From Seongchinamella unica (GTDB lineage Bacteria; Pseudomonadota; Gammaproteobacteria; Pseudomonadales; Halieaceae): a stretch of 64,000 bases of DNA. Location of the stretch: assembly GCF_004354085.1 (NCBI RefSeq), contig NZ_SMSE01000002.1:124001-188000 (forward strand), written 5' to 3'. The notes under the pieces are model-generated. The model made no database searches. It saw only the letters and a program-made list of their open reading frames with translations, and had not been told where the DNA came from. Position 1 is the stretch's first letter. Each line of letters starts with the position of its first letter. A program made the position numbers and the translations under genes. This document shows, in pieces, positions 34,485 through 43,520 of the stretch.

Positions 34485-35279
34485 CTAGTCAATCAGTCCT
34501 TCCAGTCCATGCAGACTGAGCTGGTAGAGCCGTTCCTTTTTCAATCGCTCCGCGTTAGCGAGCAATGTTGCAAGTTCGTCCTTTACATGAATGAAGTGGC
34601 CGCTGAGCTTGCCGTATTTGCCTGTCACCAGCTCACAGGCCAAACCTGCGACATCTTCCGGACGCTGAAAGTCATCCTCAGGAATGTCATTGATAAAAGG
34701 TAAATCGCGCGTCATGTCGGTTAAAACGAGACCGGGACTTATACAGAATACCTGTACACCCTGGTCGGCAACTTCCACCGCGAGGCAGTCAGTAAAGCGC
34801 GCTAACGCGGCCTTACTGGTTCCATAGGCGGTAGCCATGGGAGACGGGCGAATAGAGAGGTAACTGCCAACATTGATAATAATGCCCTCGCCGCGTTCGA
34901 TCATTCCCGGCAGAACCGCCTTGGTATACAGCATGGGGCCACGCACATTGGTTTCCTGTACCCGCCACCAATCGTCAGCATCCATGTCTATCAATAATTG
35001 TGGCCCGTCGGTTCCGCCACCAATACCGGCGTTGTTAATCAGTACCTCGATGGGACCAATGTCGGTAGTCACCTCATCAATGACTGACTGGCTGTGGGCG
35101 GCATCGGTGACATCGGCCAGAATGGCAATGCCCCCGGGCAACTCCCTGGCGACCTCCCTGAGTTTTTGCTCGTTGCGGCCCGTGACCGCGACACGGTTAC
35201 CCAGGCCCGCCAGTGCAATCGCCATCGCCCGGCCAATACCCCGGGTACCGCCGGTGACAAGTATGTTTTTTGTGTTCAT
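34485..35279 (-). CDS. SDR family oxidoreductase
   Basis: 264 residues. TGGTRGIGRAMA at 9-20, INNAGIGGG near 84-92, and YGTSK with catalytic Tyr and Lys near 152. C-terminal extension after the usual VDGG position is unusual: it ends with ERLKKERLYQLSLHGLEGLID and the consensus VDGG is replaced. Adjacent to a ferredoxin and a broken ferredoxin reductase on the same strand, suggesting a former cytochrome-P450 or oxygenase pathway. Confidence 0.88.
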   Translation of the reverse strand: MNTKNILVTGGTRGIGRAMAIALAGLGNRVAVTGRNEQKLREVARELPGGIAILADVTDAAHSQSVIDEVTTDIGPIEVLINNAGIGGGTDGPQLLIDMDADDWWRVQETNVRGPMLYTKAVLPGMIERGEGIIINVGSYLSIRPSPMATAYGTSKAALARFTDCLAVEVADQGVQVFCISPGLVLTDMTRDLPFINDIPEDDFQRPEDVAGLACELVTGKYGKLSGHFIHVKDELATLLANAERLKKERLYQLSLHGLEGLID

Positions 35280-35363
35280 GCCGTATCACCTCATTGAACG
35301 TCAGTCCTGGAGTATAGAACAGGTAGGTATTGAAGCCAGAAGGTTACAGAGAAGTCACCCCGC

Positions 35364-35684
35364 CTAGAACTGGCTGGCGGGCAGGTGCACGACAAGACCG
35401 TCCAGTTCATCACTGAGGGTAATCTGGCAGCTCAGGCGGCTGGTTTCCCTGGGTTCCATGACGAAATCGAGCATTTCGGATTCGACCTCATCGGCGACGC
35501 CGGTTTTTTCCATCCAGGCTTCATCCACGTAGCAGTGGCAGGTCGCGCAACTGCGGGCCCCACCGCATTCGGCCAGAATGCCCGGGACACCATTACCGAT
35601 GGCCGCACGCATGACGGTCGTGCCGGCAGTCACGTGTACTTCGTGTTCGGCCTGGTCGTGGGTGATGAATGTCACAAGGGGCAT
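35364..35684 (-). CDS. [2Fe-2S] ferredoxin, putidaredoxin type
   Basis: 106 residues. Four cluster ligands are in CGGARSCATCHCY (C-x5-C-x2-C, near 40-52) plus the distal Cys in RLSCQIT near 86. The spacing is that of adrenodoxin/putidaredoxin/terpredoxin, which pass electrons from an FAD ferredoxin reductase to P450s or other oxygenases. No P450 was found in the window. The gene just upstream is a reductase remnant (35715-35903). Confidence 0.93.
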   Translation of the reverse strand: MPLVTFITHDQAEHEVHVTAGTTVMRAAIGNGVPGILAECGGARSCATCHCYVDEAWMEKTGVADEVESEMLDFVMEPRETSRLSCQITLSDELDGLVVHLPASQF

Positions 35685-35714
35685 TGGAGGTATTCCTTCA
35701 GTCGTTTTCCAGGG

Positions 35715-35903
35715 TCAGTTGGCAAAAGCTTGCTGTGCTTCCACGTTGTCGTCCGCCAGCGATTCAGAATTCGCGTTCTGTCCGGCAGGCAGGGCCTTGC
35801 GCGCCCGCTTGCGATAGGTAATGGTGCCGCCCTGGCGCAGGCTTGTGACGAGTTGCGCGGCGGCATGGCTGGCGCCGACAATAACAGTGTGTTCTGTGGC
35901 CAT
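35715..35903 (-). pseudogene. Remnant of a ferredoxin reductase
   Basis: A 62-residue frame starts MATEHTVIVGASHAAAQL, the FAD-binding N-terminus of putidaredoxin-reductase-type enzymes (intact proteins are about 400 residues). After roughly residue 25 the sequence (TITYRKRARKALPAGQ and on) no longer looks like the family and ends at a TGA. I infer a large internal deletion with fusion of the start to unrelated or C-terminal sequence. It lies 30 bases upstream of the ferredoxin gene, where the intact reductase would be expected. Confidence 0.65.
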
Positions 35904-35960
35904 CCGACATGTTTCCTGGTTTTCAGGTAAACAACGATGTTGACTGACAATAACCTACCC

Positions 35961-35974
35961 GTCAATGTATTGAC
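35961..35974. promoter_or_regulatory. Palindrome in the divergent reductase-remnant/GH3 region
   Basis: GTCAAT GT ATTGAC is a perfect 14-base palindrome. It lies 46 bases before the GH3 start codon, in the 116-base divergent gap, and might be an operator. No partner motif or -10 box was identified with confidence. Confidence 0.35.
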
Positions 35975-36019
35975 TGCCGGTATTGTTGTGACTGGCGGGT
36001 AACGAACAGGAGATGGGTG

Positions 36020-38008
36020 ATGGAGGCAGGGTTGCGTGCAGATGAACGGCTGGAGTCGGAGGTCACCGGGCTACTCGCGGCCATGACCGTGGCTGAAAAG
36101 TTGTCGTTGCTGGCGGGCAAGAGCTTCTGGCAGACCCAGGGGATTTCGCGGCTGGGACTGGCACCGATGAAGCTGACCGATGGACCCCGGGGGATCGGTT
36201 TGCACTCCGGTTTTCGGCGTTGTACCGCGTTCCCCACTGGCATCGCACTGGCCGCCAGCTGGAACCCGGAGCTGGCGCGGGAGTTTGGTGAAGCCCTGGC
36301 CCTGGAGGCGCGCTCGGTCGGCGCCCAGGTGGTGCTGGGGCCGGCGGTGAATATCTGCCGCACCCCGCTCAACGGGCGCACGTTCGAATACTTTACCGAA
36401 GACCCCCACCTCAACAGTCGCCTGGCGGTGGCCGCGATCAGGGGAATCCAGGCCACCGGTGTCGCCGCCTGTGTCAAGCATTACGCGGCCAACAACCAGG
36501 AAACATACCGCATGAAAACCAGCGCCGAGGTCAGTGAGCGGGCCCTGCGCGAGATCTACCTGCCGGTATTCGAAGCTGCCGTGCGAGAGGCAGACGTGTG
36601 GTCGATCATGGCGGCCTACAATGCGGTCAACGGTGTCGCGGCCTGCGAGAGCGCGGACCTGCTGCAGGACCGCCTGCGGGACGAATACGGTTTCAGCGGC
36701 TTCGTGGTATCGGACTGGTTCGCCGGCAAGCGCACCAGCAGCGGCGCGGCCTGCCTGAAGGCGGGACTGAACCTGGAAATGCCCGGCAAGGGTATCCGCA
36801 TGCGCCAACGGAACCTGCAACGGGAGTTCGATGCCGGTGCCTTCAGCGAGGCGGAACTGGACGCCAATCTTCGCAACCTGCTGCGGGTGTGGCTGCACAC
36901 TCGCCCGGCCCAGGGCCATCCGACCGGCCGGCGCAATACGCCGGAGCACCAGAAGCTGGCGCGACGGATGGCGGAACAGGGGATGACCCTGCTGAAGAAT
37001 GACGGGGGGGTGCTGCCCCTGGACCGGACCCGGGTTCGCCGCCTGGCAATACTGGGCAAGCGGGCGCGCAAGCGCACGTGCCTGCCGCTGTACGGTGGCA
37101 GTGCGGGCGTGTGGTCGCCCTATGAGGTCACGCCTTTGCAGGGTATTCGCGATTTCCTCGGCGATACCTGCGACATTGTCGACGACCCGGCCGCCGCCGA
37201 CGCCGCCATCGTCGTGGTGGGGCTGGGCCATCGACTCGGCGGCGACAGCGAGGTAAAGGACCGACCGCACATGGATCTGCCGCCGGAGCAGGATGCGCTG
37301 GTTCGGAAGACCCTGGCGACAAATCCCAACACTGTCGTGGTGGTGGTCAGCGGCAGCCCGCTGGCCATGCCCTGGGCGGACGATGTGCCCGCCATACTGA
37401 TGGCCTGGTACCCGGGAATGGAAGGTGGTCGGGCCATTGCCGATACCCTGTTCGGCGAGGTCAATCCCGCGGGCAAGCTGCCGGTGACTTTCCCCCGGAG
37501 GCTCGCGGACAGCCCTGCCCACAGCGATCCCCGGCGCTTTCCCGGCAGCAGCGAGCAGGTACATTACGACGAGGACGTCTTCGTGGGCTATCGCCATTTT
37601 GACCGGGAGGCGATCGAACCCCTGTTTCCCTTCGGCCACGGGCTGTCCTACACGCAGTTCAGCTACTCCGCTCTCAGGATTGGCGGGTGGACGTCCGACG
37701 GGGAACTGGAGCTTTCCTGCGATATTCACAACAGCGGTAGCCGTGATGGCTGTGACATCGTGCAGGTCTATGTTGGCTGCGCCAACCCGCAATTGCCAAG
37801 GCCACCGAGGGAGCTGAAGGGCTTTCAACGGGTGGTGCTTGCTGCCGGGGAGTCGCGGCGCATAACGATAACCCTGCCGGCAAAGGCCCTGGCCTACTGG
37901 TGCCCCGAGCGCAATAACTGGCATATTGACAACGGTGAGTATCAGATCGCCGTCGGCGCTTCCAGCAGGGACCTGCGACTGACCGGTTCGGTGGCCTACC
38001 CGGGCTAA
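36020..38008 (+). CDS. Glycoside hydrolase family 3 protein (beta-glucosidase-like)
   Basis: 662 residues from ATG 36020, with AGGAGA 6 bases upstream (a GTG at 36017 is also possible). GH3 plan: N-terminal TIM barrel with LTDGPRGIG near 53, ACVKHYAANNQE near 151 (Lys-His pair), nucleophile Asp232 in VVSDWFAG; the C-terminal alpha/beta domain with SGSPLAMPW near 443 and WYPGMEGG, then a fibronectin-III-like end. No signal peptide, so cytoplasmic. Sugar linkage cannot be inferred from sequence. An 8-bp hairpin follows nine bases after the stop. Confidence 0.92.
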   Translation: MEAGLRADERLESEVTGLLAAMTVAEKLSLLAGKSFWQTQGISRLGLAPMKLTDGPRGIGLHSGFRRCTAFPTGIALAASWNPELAREFGEALALEARSVGAQVVLGPAVNICRTPLNGRTFEYFTEDPHLNSRLAVAAIRGIQATGVAACVKHYAANNQETYRMKTSAEVSERALREIYLPVFEAAVREADVWSIMAAYNAVNGVAACESADLLQDRLRDEYGFSGFVVSDWFAGKRTSSGAACLKAGLNLEMPGKGIRMRQRNLQREFDAGAFSEAELDANLRNLLRVWLHTRPAQGHPTGRRNTPEHQKLARRMAEQGMTLLKNDGGVLPLDRTRVRRLAILGKRARKRTCLPLYGGSAGVWSPYEVTPLQGIRDFLGDTCDIVDDPAAADAAIVVVGLGHRLGGDSEVKDRPHMDLPPEQDALVRKTLATNPNTVVVVVSGSPLAMPWADDVPAILMAWYPGMEGGRAIADTLFGEVNPAGKLPVTFPRRLADSPAHSDPRRFPGSSEQVHYDEDVFVGYRHFDREAIEPLFPFGHGLSYTQFSYSALRIGGWTSDGELELSCDIHNSGSRDGCDIVQVYVGCANPQLPRPPRELKGFQRVVLAAGESRRITITLPAKALAYWCPERNNWHIDNGEYQIAVGASSRDLRLTGSVAYPG

Positions 38009-38126
38009 CCAGTCGCAAGCGGCGGGGACGCCGCTTATCCCGCTTCTCCTGGAAGAAGCAAGCGATGATGTCATAGGCGTCCCGGGCCTCGGGAAAGTCC
38101 GGCTGGTAGAAGTAACAGTGGCTCAT
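38009..38126 (-). pseudogene. Possible hydrolase C-terminal fragment
   Basis: The frame starting at ATG 38126 gives MSHCYFYQPDFPEARDAYDI followed by IACFFQEKRDKRRP, which reads like the tail of an alpha/beta hydrolase (SHCYFYQPDFPEA with the catalytic-His region). It does not stop at the end of this segment but stays open to 37674, fully antisense to the GH3 gene. I treat the first 35-40 residues as a leftover; it could instead be a small real protein translationally coupled to the gene above. Confidence 0.2.
38017..38036. terminator. Hairpin downstream of the GH3 gene
   Basis: AAGCGGCG (38017-38024) pairs perfectly with CGCCGCTT (38029-38036) around the tetraloop GGGA. It stands just after the GH3 stop codon. 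There is no T tract, so it may be a Rho-assisted or processing hairpin rather than a classical terminator. Confidence 0.5.
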
Positions 38127-38338
38127 ATCCTCGGCTTTTGTATTCGCGCCGCCTCAAGTCGCATGCGCTTGCAGCTGCCCCGGCTGTCGTCGATAGCCGT
38201 GAACTCCCCGTCGATGGAGTCGTAAGGCCCTGGTTGACGTCTCCTGCGGGAACCCCGCTGCCCGGGAGTACGGGTGAACCCGTAGCCACCGGCGCTGATG
38301 AGCAACAGGGTAATAATCAGGATTATCCATCTGGACAT
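38123..38338 (-). CDS. Small membrane-anchored protein
   Basis: 71 residues. Residues 4-20 (WIILIITLLLISAGGYGF) are a hydrophobic anchor or uncleaved signal; the rest is basic and hydrophilic (PGQRGSRRRRQPG, MRLEAARIQ). No lipobox Cys and no clear ribosome binding site. The stop codon overlaps in ATGA with the start of another frame that begins MSHCYFYQPDFPEARDAYDI and runs antisense into the GH3 gene, see findings. Function unknown. Confidence 0.45.
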   Translation of the reverse strand: MSRWIILIITLLLISAGGYGFTRTPGQRGSRRRRQPGPYDSIDGEFTAIDDSRGSCKRMRLEAARIQKPRI

Positions 38339-38379
38339 CGCTACAATACCCGGATGACAGGTCCAATGAAGGAAAACCG

Positions 38380-39192
38380 GTGTCTGGAAATTATCCCGGC
38401 TCGATACCTGAAAAGGTAACGACGCTTCATTGTCCAGGCGTCGACATTCACGCCTCGCAGCGCGGGGAGCGGCCGGACGCGGTGTTTCTGCACGGTTTCA
38501 GTGGCAGTCTGCAGGTCTGGGACCCGCTCTGGGACGAACTTGATGGAGATGTCATCGCATTGCGTTATGACCTGCGCGACTTCGGGGCGTCCCGCGCCCA
38601 CGATGAGCGGGAGTTCAGCCACAGTGAAGACCTGCTGGCGGTACTGGACAACTGTGCCCCGGGACCTGTGGACCTGGTGGGCGTTTCCATGGGGGGCGCA
38701 GTGGCGTTGAATTTTGCGCTCGATCATCCGCAGCGGGTGCGACGACTGGTGCTGATCAGCCCGGCGATTACTGGCTGGGAGTGGTCCGACGACTGGCGCG
38801 CGCTGTGGCGGCCGATTATCGAACAGGCCCGCGCCGGTAACATGGACCGGGCGCGCCAGCTCTGGTGGCAACACCCCCTGTTCGAAACCACCCGCAGTTC
38901 CAACGCTGGTCCCGCCCTGCGCGCGAGCATTGACCGCTTCGCCGGTCGGCAGTGGCTGGCGGATCACCAGTTGCCGGACCATCCCGACCTGGACCGGGTG
39001 CACGGCCTGGCTGTGCCCACCCTGCTACTGACGGGTGAGCGGGACTTCAGCGATTTTCTGCGGATTGCCGACCTGCTTGCGGGGGCCGCGCCGGACCTGC
39101 GTCGCCTCACCTTCCCGGCCGCGGGCCACCTGTTGCAGATGGAGCAACCGCGGGCCGTGGCTGGTGAGTTGCGGGCGTTTTGGTCCGGCTAA
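38380..39192 (+). CDS. Alpha/beta hydrolase fold protein
   Basis: 270 residues from GTG, AAGGA about 7 bases upstream. Complete catalytic triad: oxyanion loop LHGFSGSLQVW near 37, nucleophile in GVSMGGAVA near 100-108, Asp in LLTGERDFSDF near 217, and His in AAGHLL near 246. It resembles 3-oxoadipate enol-lactonase and related esterases but is not specific enough for a substrate. Divergent from the small membrane protein. Cytoplasmic. Confidence 0.9.
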   Translation: MSGNYPGSIPEKVTTLHCPGVDIHASQRGERPDAVFLHGFSGSLQVWDPLWDELDGDVIALRYDLRDFGASRAHDEREFSHSEDLLAVLDNCAPGPVDLVGVSMGGAVALNFALDHPQRVRRLVLISPAITGWEWSDDWRALWRPIIEQARAGNMDRARQLWWQHPLFETTRSSNAGPALRASIDRFAGRQWLADHQLPDHPDLDRVHGLAVPTLLLTGERDFSDFLRIADLLAGAAPDLRRLTFPAAGHLLQMEQPRAVAGELRAFWSG

Positions 39193-39391
39193 GATCGAGC
39201 CGTTATTCATCGGAGGGGTCGGTGACAAACAGCTTGCGCACCGCAGGCAGCCAGTCCCGCAGTCCTCACCGTGGTTGCTATCGCCCCATGCGGGTCCGCT
39301 GTCTTTCTCGCTACCGGGCCCTGGTGAACGTCGCTTGCAGTCGAATTCGCTGACCGTGCGCTTCCAGCGTTGCCATGCGTGCCAATCTGAA

Positions 39392-41809
39392 TCATCCCTC
39401 TGTCTTTGCGTTTCCCGGAGGCTGATGATATTCCGCAGGCGCAGGTTCTGCCGCCCCGGTTGCACGACCCGGTATTTTTGTCGGCCGTATCAGGAAGGTC
39501 GCCAGCGCGGGCAGCAGCCACAGCGCCCCTACCATGTTCCACAGAAACATGAAGGTGAGCAGCATGCCCATATCGGCCTGGTATTTGATGGGTGAAAGAA
39601 TCCATGTCACCACCCCGATGCCCAGCGCAAACCCGGTGAAGGCGACGGCTCTTCCCGTGGTAGTCAGTGCCAGATAATAGGCTTCACGCATGGGCAGGCC
39701 CCGTCTGAGATAAAAGCTCAGGCGGCTGAATATATAAATTCCGTAGTCCACGCCGACGCCGACACCGAGAGCGACCACCGGCAGCGTCGCTACCTTGATA
39801 CCGATGTCGAGTTGGGCCATCAGGGCCTGGCATAGCGCCGAGGTCATGCCCAGCGGCAGGATAATGCAGATAACGGCGACCAGGCTGCGGAAACTGAGAA
39901 ATACCAGTGCCGCGACCACCGTGTAGACGAGGGTGAGTATTTGCGACTGGGCCACCGCAATTTCCTCGTTGGTCGCCGCCTCTACGCCGGCGTTGCCCGC
40001 CGCCAGCGCAAAGTGAATCTGGTCGTTGCCGAACCTTTGCTGGAAGGACTGCACTTCGTCGGTGATTCTCTCCAGGGTTTCTGCCTTGTGATCGTCCAGG
40101 AACAGAACCACCATGGCAAGGCTGCAGTCGAGGTTCATGAGGCTCCGAGGTACATTGGCCAGCCCACCGTCTATCACGCGTTGCCTGCGCGACAGGGTTT
40201 CCCACCTGGCATTGCCTTCATTCAACGCAGTCGCTGTCATGCGTACCACGTCTGCCGGGGAAATCACCGACTGGACCCCCGGTACGTTCTCCATATACCA
40301 GTCGAACTTATCGATCAGGCGGATATTGCGGTACAGCCCGCAGGCTTGTAATGGCGTTTCCACCATGACCACGAGGATGTCAGAACTCACCGCGTAATTA
40401 CTGGTGATGAACGAGTTATCGAGATTGTAGCGAGAGTCCGGTCGCAGCTCCGGAGCCCCGGAATCCAGGTCGCCGATCTGCATTTTCTGGCCACCCCATA
40501 TACCGACCCCGTAGCCCGCCAGCCCGACGAGCAGTGAGATGGCGGCGACTTTGGGTGTGGCACACAGGGAAACCAGTGACCACAGTTTGTGGCGACGGTT
40601 CGGGTCCACCTTCATGTGTTTGACCCCGGCCTTGCTCATGCTGGTATAGGAAATGATGACGGGCAAAAGCACCAGGTTGGTGAGTATGATTGACGCGACA
40701 CCGATACTGGCGGCTATACCCAGTTCCTGAATCACACCGATGTCGATGACCAGCAGGGTAATAAACCCGATACCGTCAGAAATGAGTGCGGTCATACCCG
40801 CGATATAAAGCCCCCTGAATGCGAGACGAGTGGCAATCAGGCGGTGGCCCCGGTCACCCAGTTGCAGGGCTACTGCATTGATAACCTGCACCCCGTGGCT
40901 GACGCCGATGGCCAGCACCAGAAAGGGCACCAGGATGGAATAGGCATTGAGGCCGTACCCAGCGAGGCGCAGTAGTCCCAACTGCCAGATAACAGCGAGT
41001 ATCGAGCAGAATAGCGGAACAAACGTCGCCCGAAGGTCGCGAGTGTAGACGTAAAGCAGCACAAAGGTGATCAGCAGGGTCACCGCTGCGAAGATGAATA
41101 TCGCCCCGATGCCCTCCAGCAGGTCACCGATTAACTTGGGAAACCCGATAATGTGAATGCTGATGTTCTCGCTTTCATAGCTCTGCCTGACCAGCTTTTC
41201 GAGGTTGCGCGAGAATTCCAGGTAGTTCAGCTGTTCGCCGGTGGTGGGATCGGTATCGTAGATGGGTACTTCGATTATCGTCGACTTGAAGTCGTTGGCG
41301 ACCATCGAGCCGATGATCCCCGACCGATTGAGATTCAGGCGCAACTGCTCCAGCGACTCTTTCGATCCATCGTAGTCCGGGGGGATCACAGAACCCATAT
41401 CGAAGCCGTCCTCGGTCACCATGGTCCAGCGCACGTCAGGACTCCAGATGCTTTTCAGACCGTTTTTGTCGACTCCGGGGATATAGAAAATCTCGTCGGA
41501 AATCTGGCTCAGAGTAGCGAGATACTCATCATTGAAAATATCGCCCTCACGCACTGCGACCGATACTTTAAGGCTGACCCCTGCGGCACGCAGGTCGCGC
41601 ATGTGCTCGTTCATTTTCTGGATGAAGGGGTGGGTCTGGGGCACCAGCTTGGCAAAGCTGGCGTCGGGCTTGATCTGGTAGGCCTGGTAGGCGAGGAACA
41701 GTGTCGCCAGGGTGAACAACAGCAGCACCAAAGGCCGGTGGCCGAAGATGAGGCGTTCCGGCAGTCGAGCGGTTTTCAGGGCATCGTATTTGAATTCAGC
41801 GTGTTCCAT
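39392..41809 (-). CDS. RND superfamily (MMPL-type) transporter
   Basis: 805 residues. One membrane helix near 30, a large periplasmic loop to about 225, five helices, a second loop (about 440-610) and a second helix bundle, that is the twofold RND plan. Segments VPFLVLAIGVSHGVQVINAV near 293 and LGVGVGVDYGIYIFSRLSF near 700 are the helix-4 equivalents of the two halves. The MMPL/RND group includes lipid and sterol exporters. It lies five bases downstream of a YCF48-like gene, a pairing I have seen with DUF1329/DUF1302 genes in related bacteria; these were not present here. Confidence 0.9.
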   Translation of the reverse strand: MEHAEFKYDALKTARLPERLIFGHRPLVLLLFTLATLFLAYQAYQIKPDASFAKLVPQTHPFIQKMNEHMRDLRAAGVSLKVSVAVREGDIFNDEYLATLSQISDEIFYIPGVDKNGLKSIWSPDVRWTMVTEDGFDMGSVIPPDYDGSKESLEQLRLNLNRSGIIGSMVANDFKSTIIEVPIYDTDPTTGEQLNYLEFSRNLEKLVRQSYESENISIHIIGFPKLIGDLLEGIGAIFIFAAVTLLITFVLLYVYTRDLRATFVPLFCSILAVIWQLGLLRLAGYGLNAYSILVPFLVLAIGVSHGVQVINAVALQLGDRGHRLIATRLAFRGLYIAGMTALISDGIGFITLLVIDIGVIQELGIAASIGVASIILTNLVLLPVIISYTSMSKAGVKHMKVDPNRRHKLWSLVSLCATPKVAAISLLVGLAGYGVGIWGGQKMQIGDLDSGAPELRPDSRYNLDNSFITSNYAVSSDILVVMVETPLQACGLYRNIRLIDKFDWYMENVPGVQSVISPADVVRMTATALNEGNARWETLSRRQRVIDGGLANVPRSLMNLDCSLAMVVLFLDDHKAETLERITDEVQSFQQRFGNDQIHFALAAGNAGVEAATNEEIAVAQSQILTLVYTVVAALVFLSFRSLVAVICIILPLGMTSALCQALMAQLDIGIKVATLPVVALGVGVGVDYGIYIFSRLSFYLRRGLPMREAYYLALTTTGRAVAFTGFALGIGVVTWILSPIKYQADMGMLLTFMFLWNMVGALWLLPALATFLIRPTKIPGRATGAAEPAPAEYHQPPGNAKTEG

Positions 41810-41814
41810 GGTTG

Positions 41815-42987
41815 CTACCTTGCGGACTCGTCATCAATGACAAAATTGATGCTGCCGCCGCGTCCCACGGCGGTAAAAGCCGCCGAACCCGTTGGCGCAA
41901 CCCCGTAAAGATCACGGTTGCTGCCGAGTTCCAGTGAGATAAATGTGTCGCCATCATCCCTGCTGGCGACGGCTGTGCCATTGAGTCCTACCATTACCAG
42001 TGCGCCGTTTGCGGTGGCGACCGCGCCAAACAGGCTCGAGGCTGTGCCGGAATCCAGTTCCTCCCAGGTCGCGCCCCGATCGCGCGACCGGTAAATGGTG
42101 CCCAACAGTCCGTAGGCGAATACGCTATCGGTCGCCGGGTTGACCACGACGCCAAAGAAACTTCCGTCGTAGCCTGTCTCGATGGCCTCCCAGGTCTTGC
42201 CGCTGCAGGTGGAACGAAAGATGTAGCCCCACTCTGAGGCGATAAACAAGCCCCCTGCTGAGTCAGCAGTGATTCCGTTCAGGTGTAACTCCTCGTCATT
42301 GTTCACCGCGTAACTGTAGTCTTCCCATTGTCGGCCATCCGTTGAGGTGGAGAGCAAAACGCCGAAGCCACCGGACGCCCAACCCCGCTTGCCGCAGAAC
42401 CCGATAGCCATCAGCGGTGGCGCATACACGGGGTCGCTCATGGCCTGCTGCGCCCGTTCTAGGGCGTACTCGGCGTCTTCCAGGTCAGGCTCCAGGGTGG
42501 CGACCCTGTCATCGGATGCAACTTCCAGCTTCGCCCGCAATTCCCTCAGGGTTTGCTGGCTGCGGCTCACCCGGTCCTTGTTGATGTTCAGCTGATCGCT
42601 GACGCCGTCGCGCTGCAACTCCCAACTGGCCCCGCCGTCGCTGCTGAACAGAATGTTTCCGTCATGGCCCACGGCCCAGCCGTTTTTTGCGTCTCGAAAC
42701 AGCACCCGGGTCAGCATGACGGACGTGGGTACCCTGGCCTGGGTCCAACTATCGCCGGCATTGTCGGAATAGAGAATGTGACCGCGCTCGCCCACGGCTA
42801 CAAGACGCTCGCCGGCCGCTGCGACGTCCAGCAGCAGCGATTTGCTGGCGCCGGGCATCATCATGGCAGGGTCGGTCTCTACGCCCCAGACGGGCATTAT
42901 CAGCAGATTCGCGAACCAGAACCCGGTCAGCAGCTGAGTGAGGGATCGACGCAATCGTCGGGTACGGCCGTTATTTCTCTGTGGCAT
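41815..42987 (-). CDS. YCF48/Hcf136-like exported beta-propeller protein
   Basis: 390 residues from ATG 42987, chosen as it gives a signal-like N-terminus (LLTGFWFANLLIMPVWG, cleavage near residue 38); an upstream TTG has no better site. The body has BNR/YCF48 blades: SDNAGDSWTQARVP, DAKNGWAVGHDGNILFSSDG, then FRSTCSGKTWEAIETG and RSRDRGATWEELDSG. A coiled stretch near 130-190 (VSRSQQTLRELRAKLE) interrupts two blades, which is a feature of this subgroup. Periplasmic. Upstream partner of the RND transporter, five bases apart. Confidence 0.88.
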   Translation of the reverse strand: MPQRNNGRTRRLRRSLTQLLTGFWFANLLIMPVWGVETDPAMMMPGASKSLLLDVAAAGERLVAVGERGHILYSDNAGDSWTQARVPTSVMLTRVLFRDAKNGWAVGHDGNILFSSDGGASWELQRDGVSDQLNINKDRVSRSQQTLRELRAKLEVASDDRVATLEPDLEDAEYALERAQQAMSDPVYAPPLMAIGFCGKRGWASGGFGVLLSTSTDGRQWEDYSYAVNNDEELHLNGITADSAGGLFIASEWGYIFRSTCSGKTWEAIETGYDGSFFGVVVNPATDSVFAYGLLGTIYRSRDRGATWEELDSGTASSLFGAVATANGALVMVGLNGTAVASRDDGDTFISLELGSNRDLYGVAPTGSAAFTAVGRGGSINFVIDDESAR

Positions 42988-43520
42988 ATCTGTAAATGTA
43001 ATTATTTTTCGTCGATTCAAGGGTGAAGAACTACCGTGCAGTGTAATCGTACCGGGCTACATATGGTATTGCTTCAAATCAATCCTTCCGGATTGCTCAG
43101 GAACTGTTGTATCAGCGTTTTACTTGTTAATGAATATGCCGATCCGCCGGTTCGCAAGGCGTTAAGTCTTCTGGCTTGGTGGTCGTGACGACAGGGCGAA
43201 TACCGCGATATCTGCAACAAACTGCAGAGCGCTTGCTATCAGGTTTGGCTCGCGTTCTTGGCATTCCCGTAGCGCTGTATCCTGTAACATCCAACTCCGG
43301 ATTTGCTCAATTACCGATGGTGAGCTACCGGGACTTGCGGTGCTATCCATCCTGGCAGAATGTCAGGCCGTGATCATTGGCCATAGCGTTGCTTCACCTG
43401 GCCTGGAACGACAACCTGGAGACGCGCAGTCCGGTTCCAGCATTGTTTATGTGCCGGTGATGGGCGTGAAAATGATAGTATCTTCTGCAGGTTAACCGAT
43501 TCGGGACATGCGCCTGGCCG
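42988..43520. other. 533-base region without a supported gene
   Basis: Between the divergent YCF48-like gene and the ABC exporter. A 62-residue minus-strand frame (43162-43350, MDSTASPGSSPSVIEQ at its start) has weak ribosome binding and no recognisable family. A relatively A/T-rich part near 43030-43150 would suit promoters in both directions, but I could not place a -35/-10 pair with the correct spacing. No repeats or RNA genes seen. Confidence 0.5.

Noticed and set aside
34485-35903. Search for a P450 gene to accompany ferredoxin and SDR
   Set aside because: No frame with the heme Cys signature (F-x-x-G-x-R-x-C-x-G) was seen in the window.
36071-38074. 667-codon open frame antisense to the GH3 gene
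   Set aside because: It is a GC-driven shadow; the protein is Gln/Arg/His-rich with no motifs and mirrors the strong GH3 frame.
42988-43520. 62-codon frame at 43162-43350 as a real gene
   Set aside because: Weak start context and no recognisable features; kept only as a note in the gap description.
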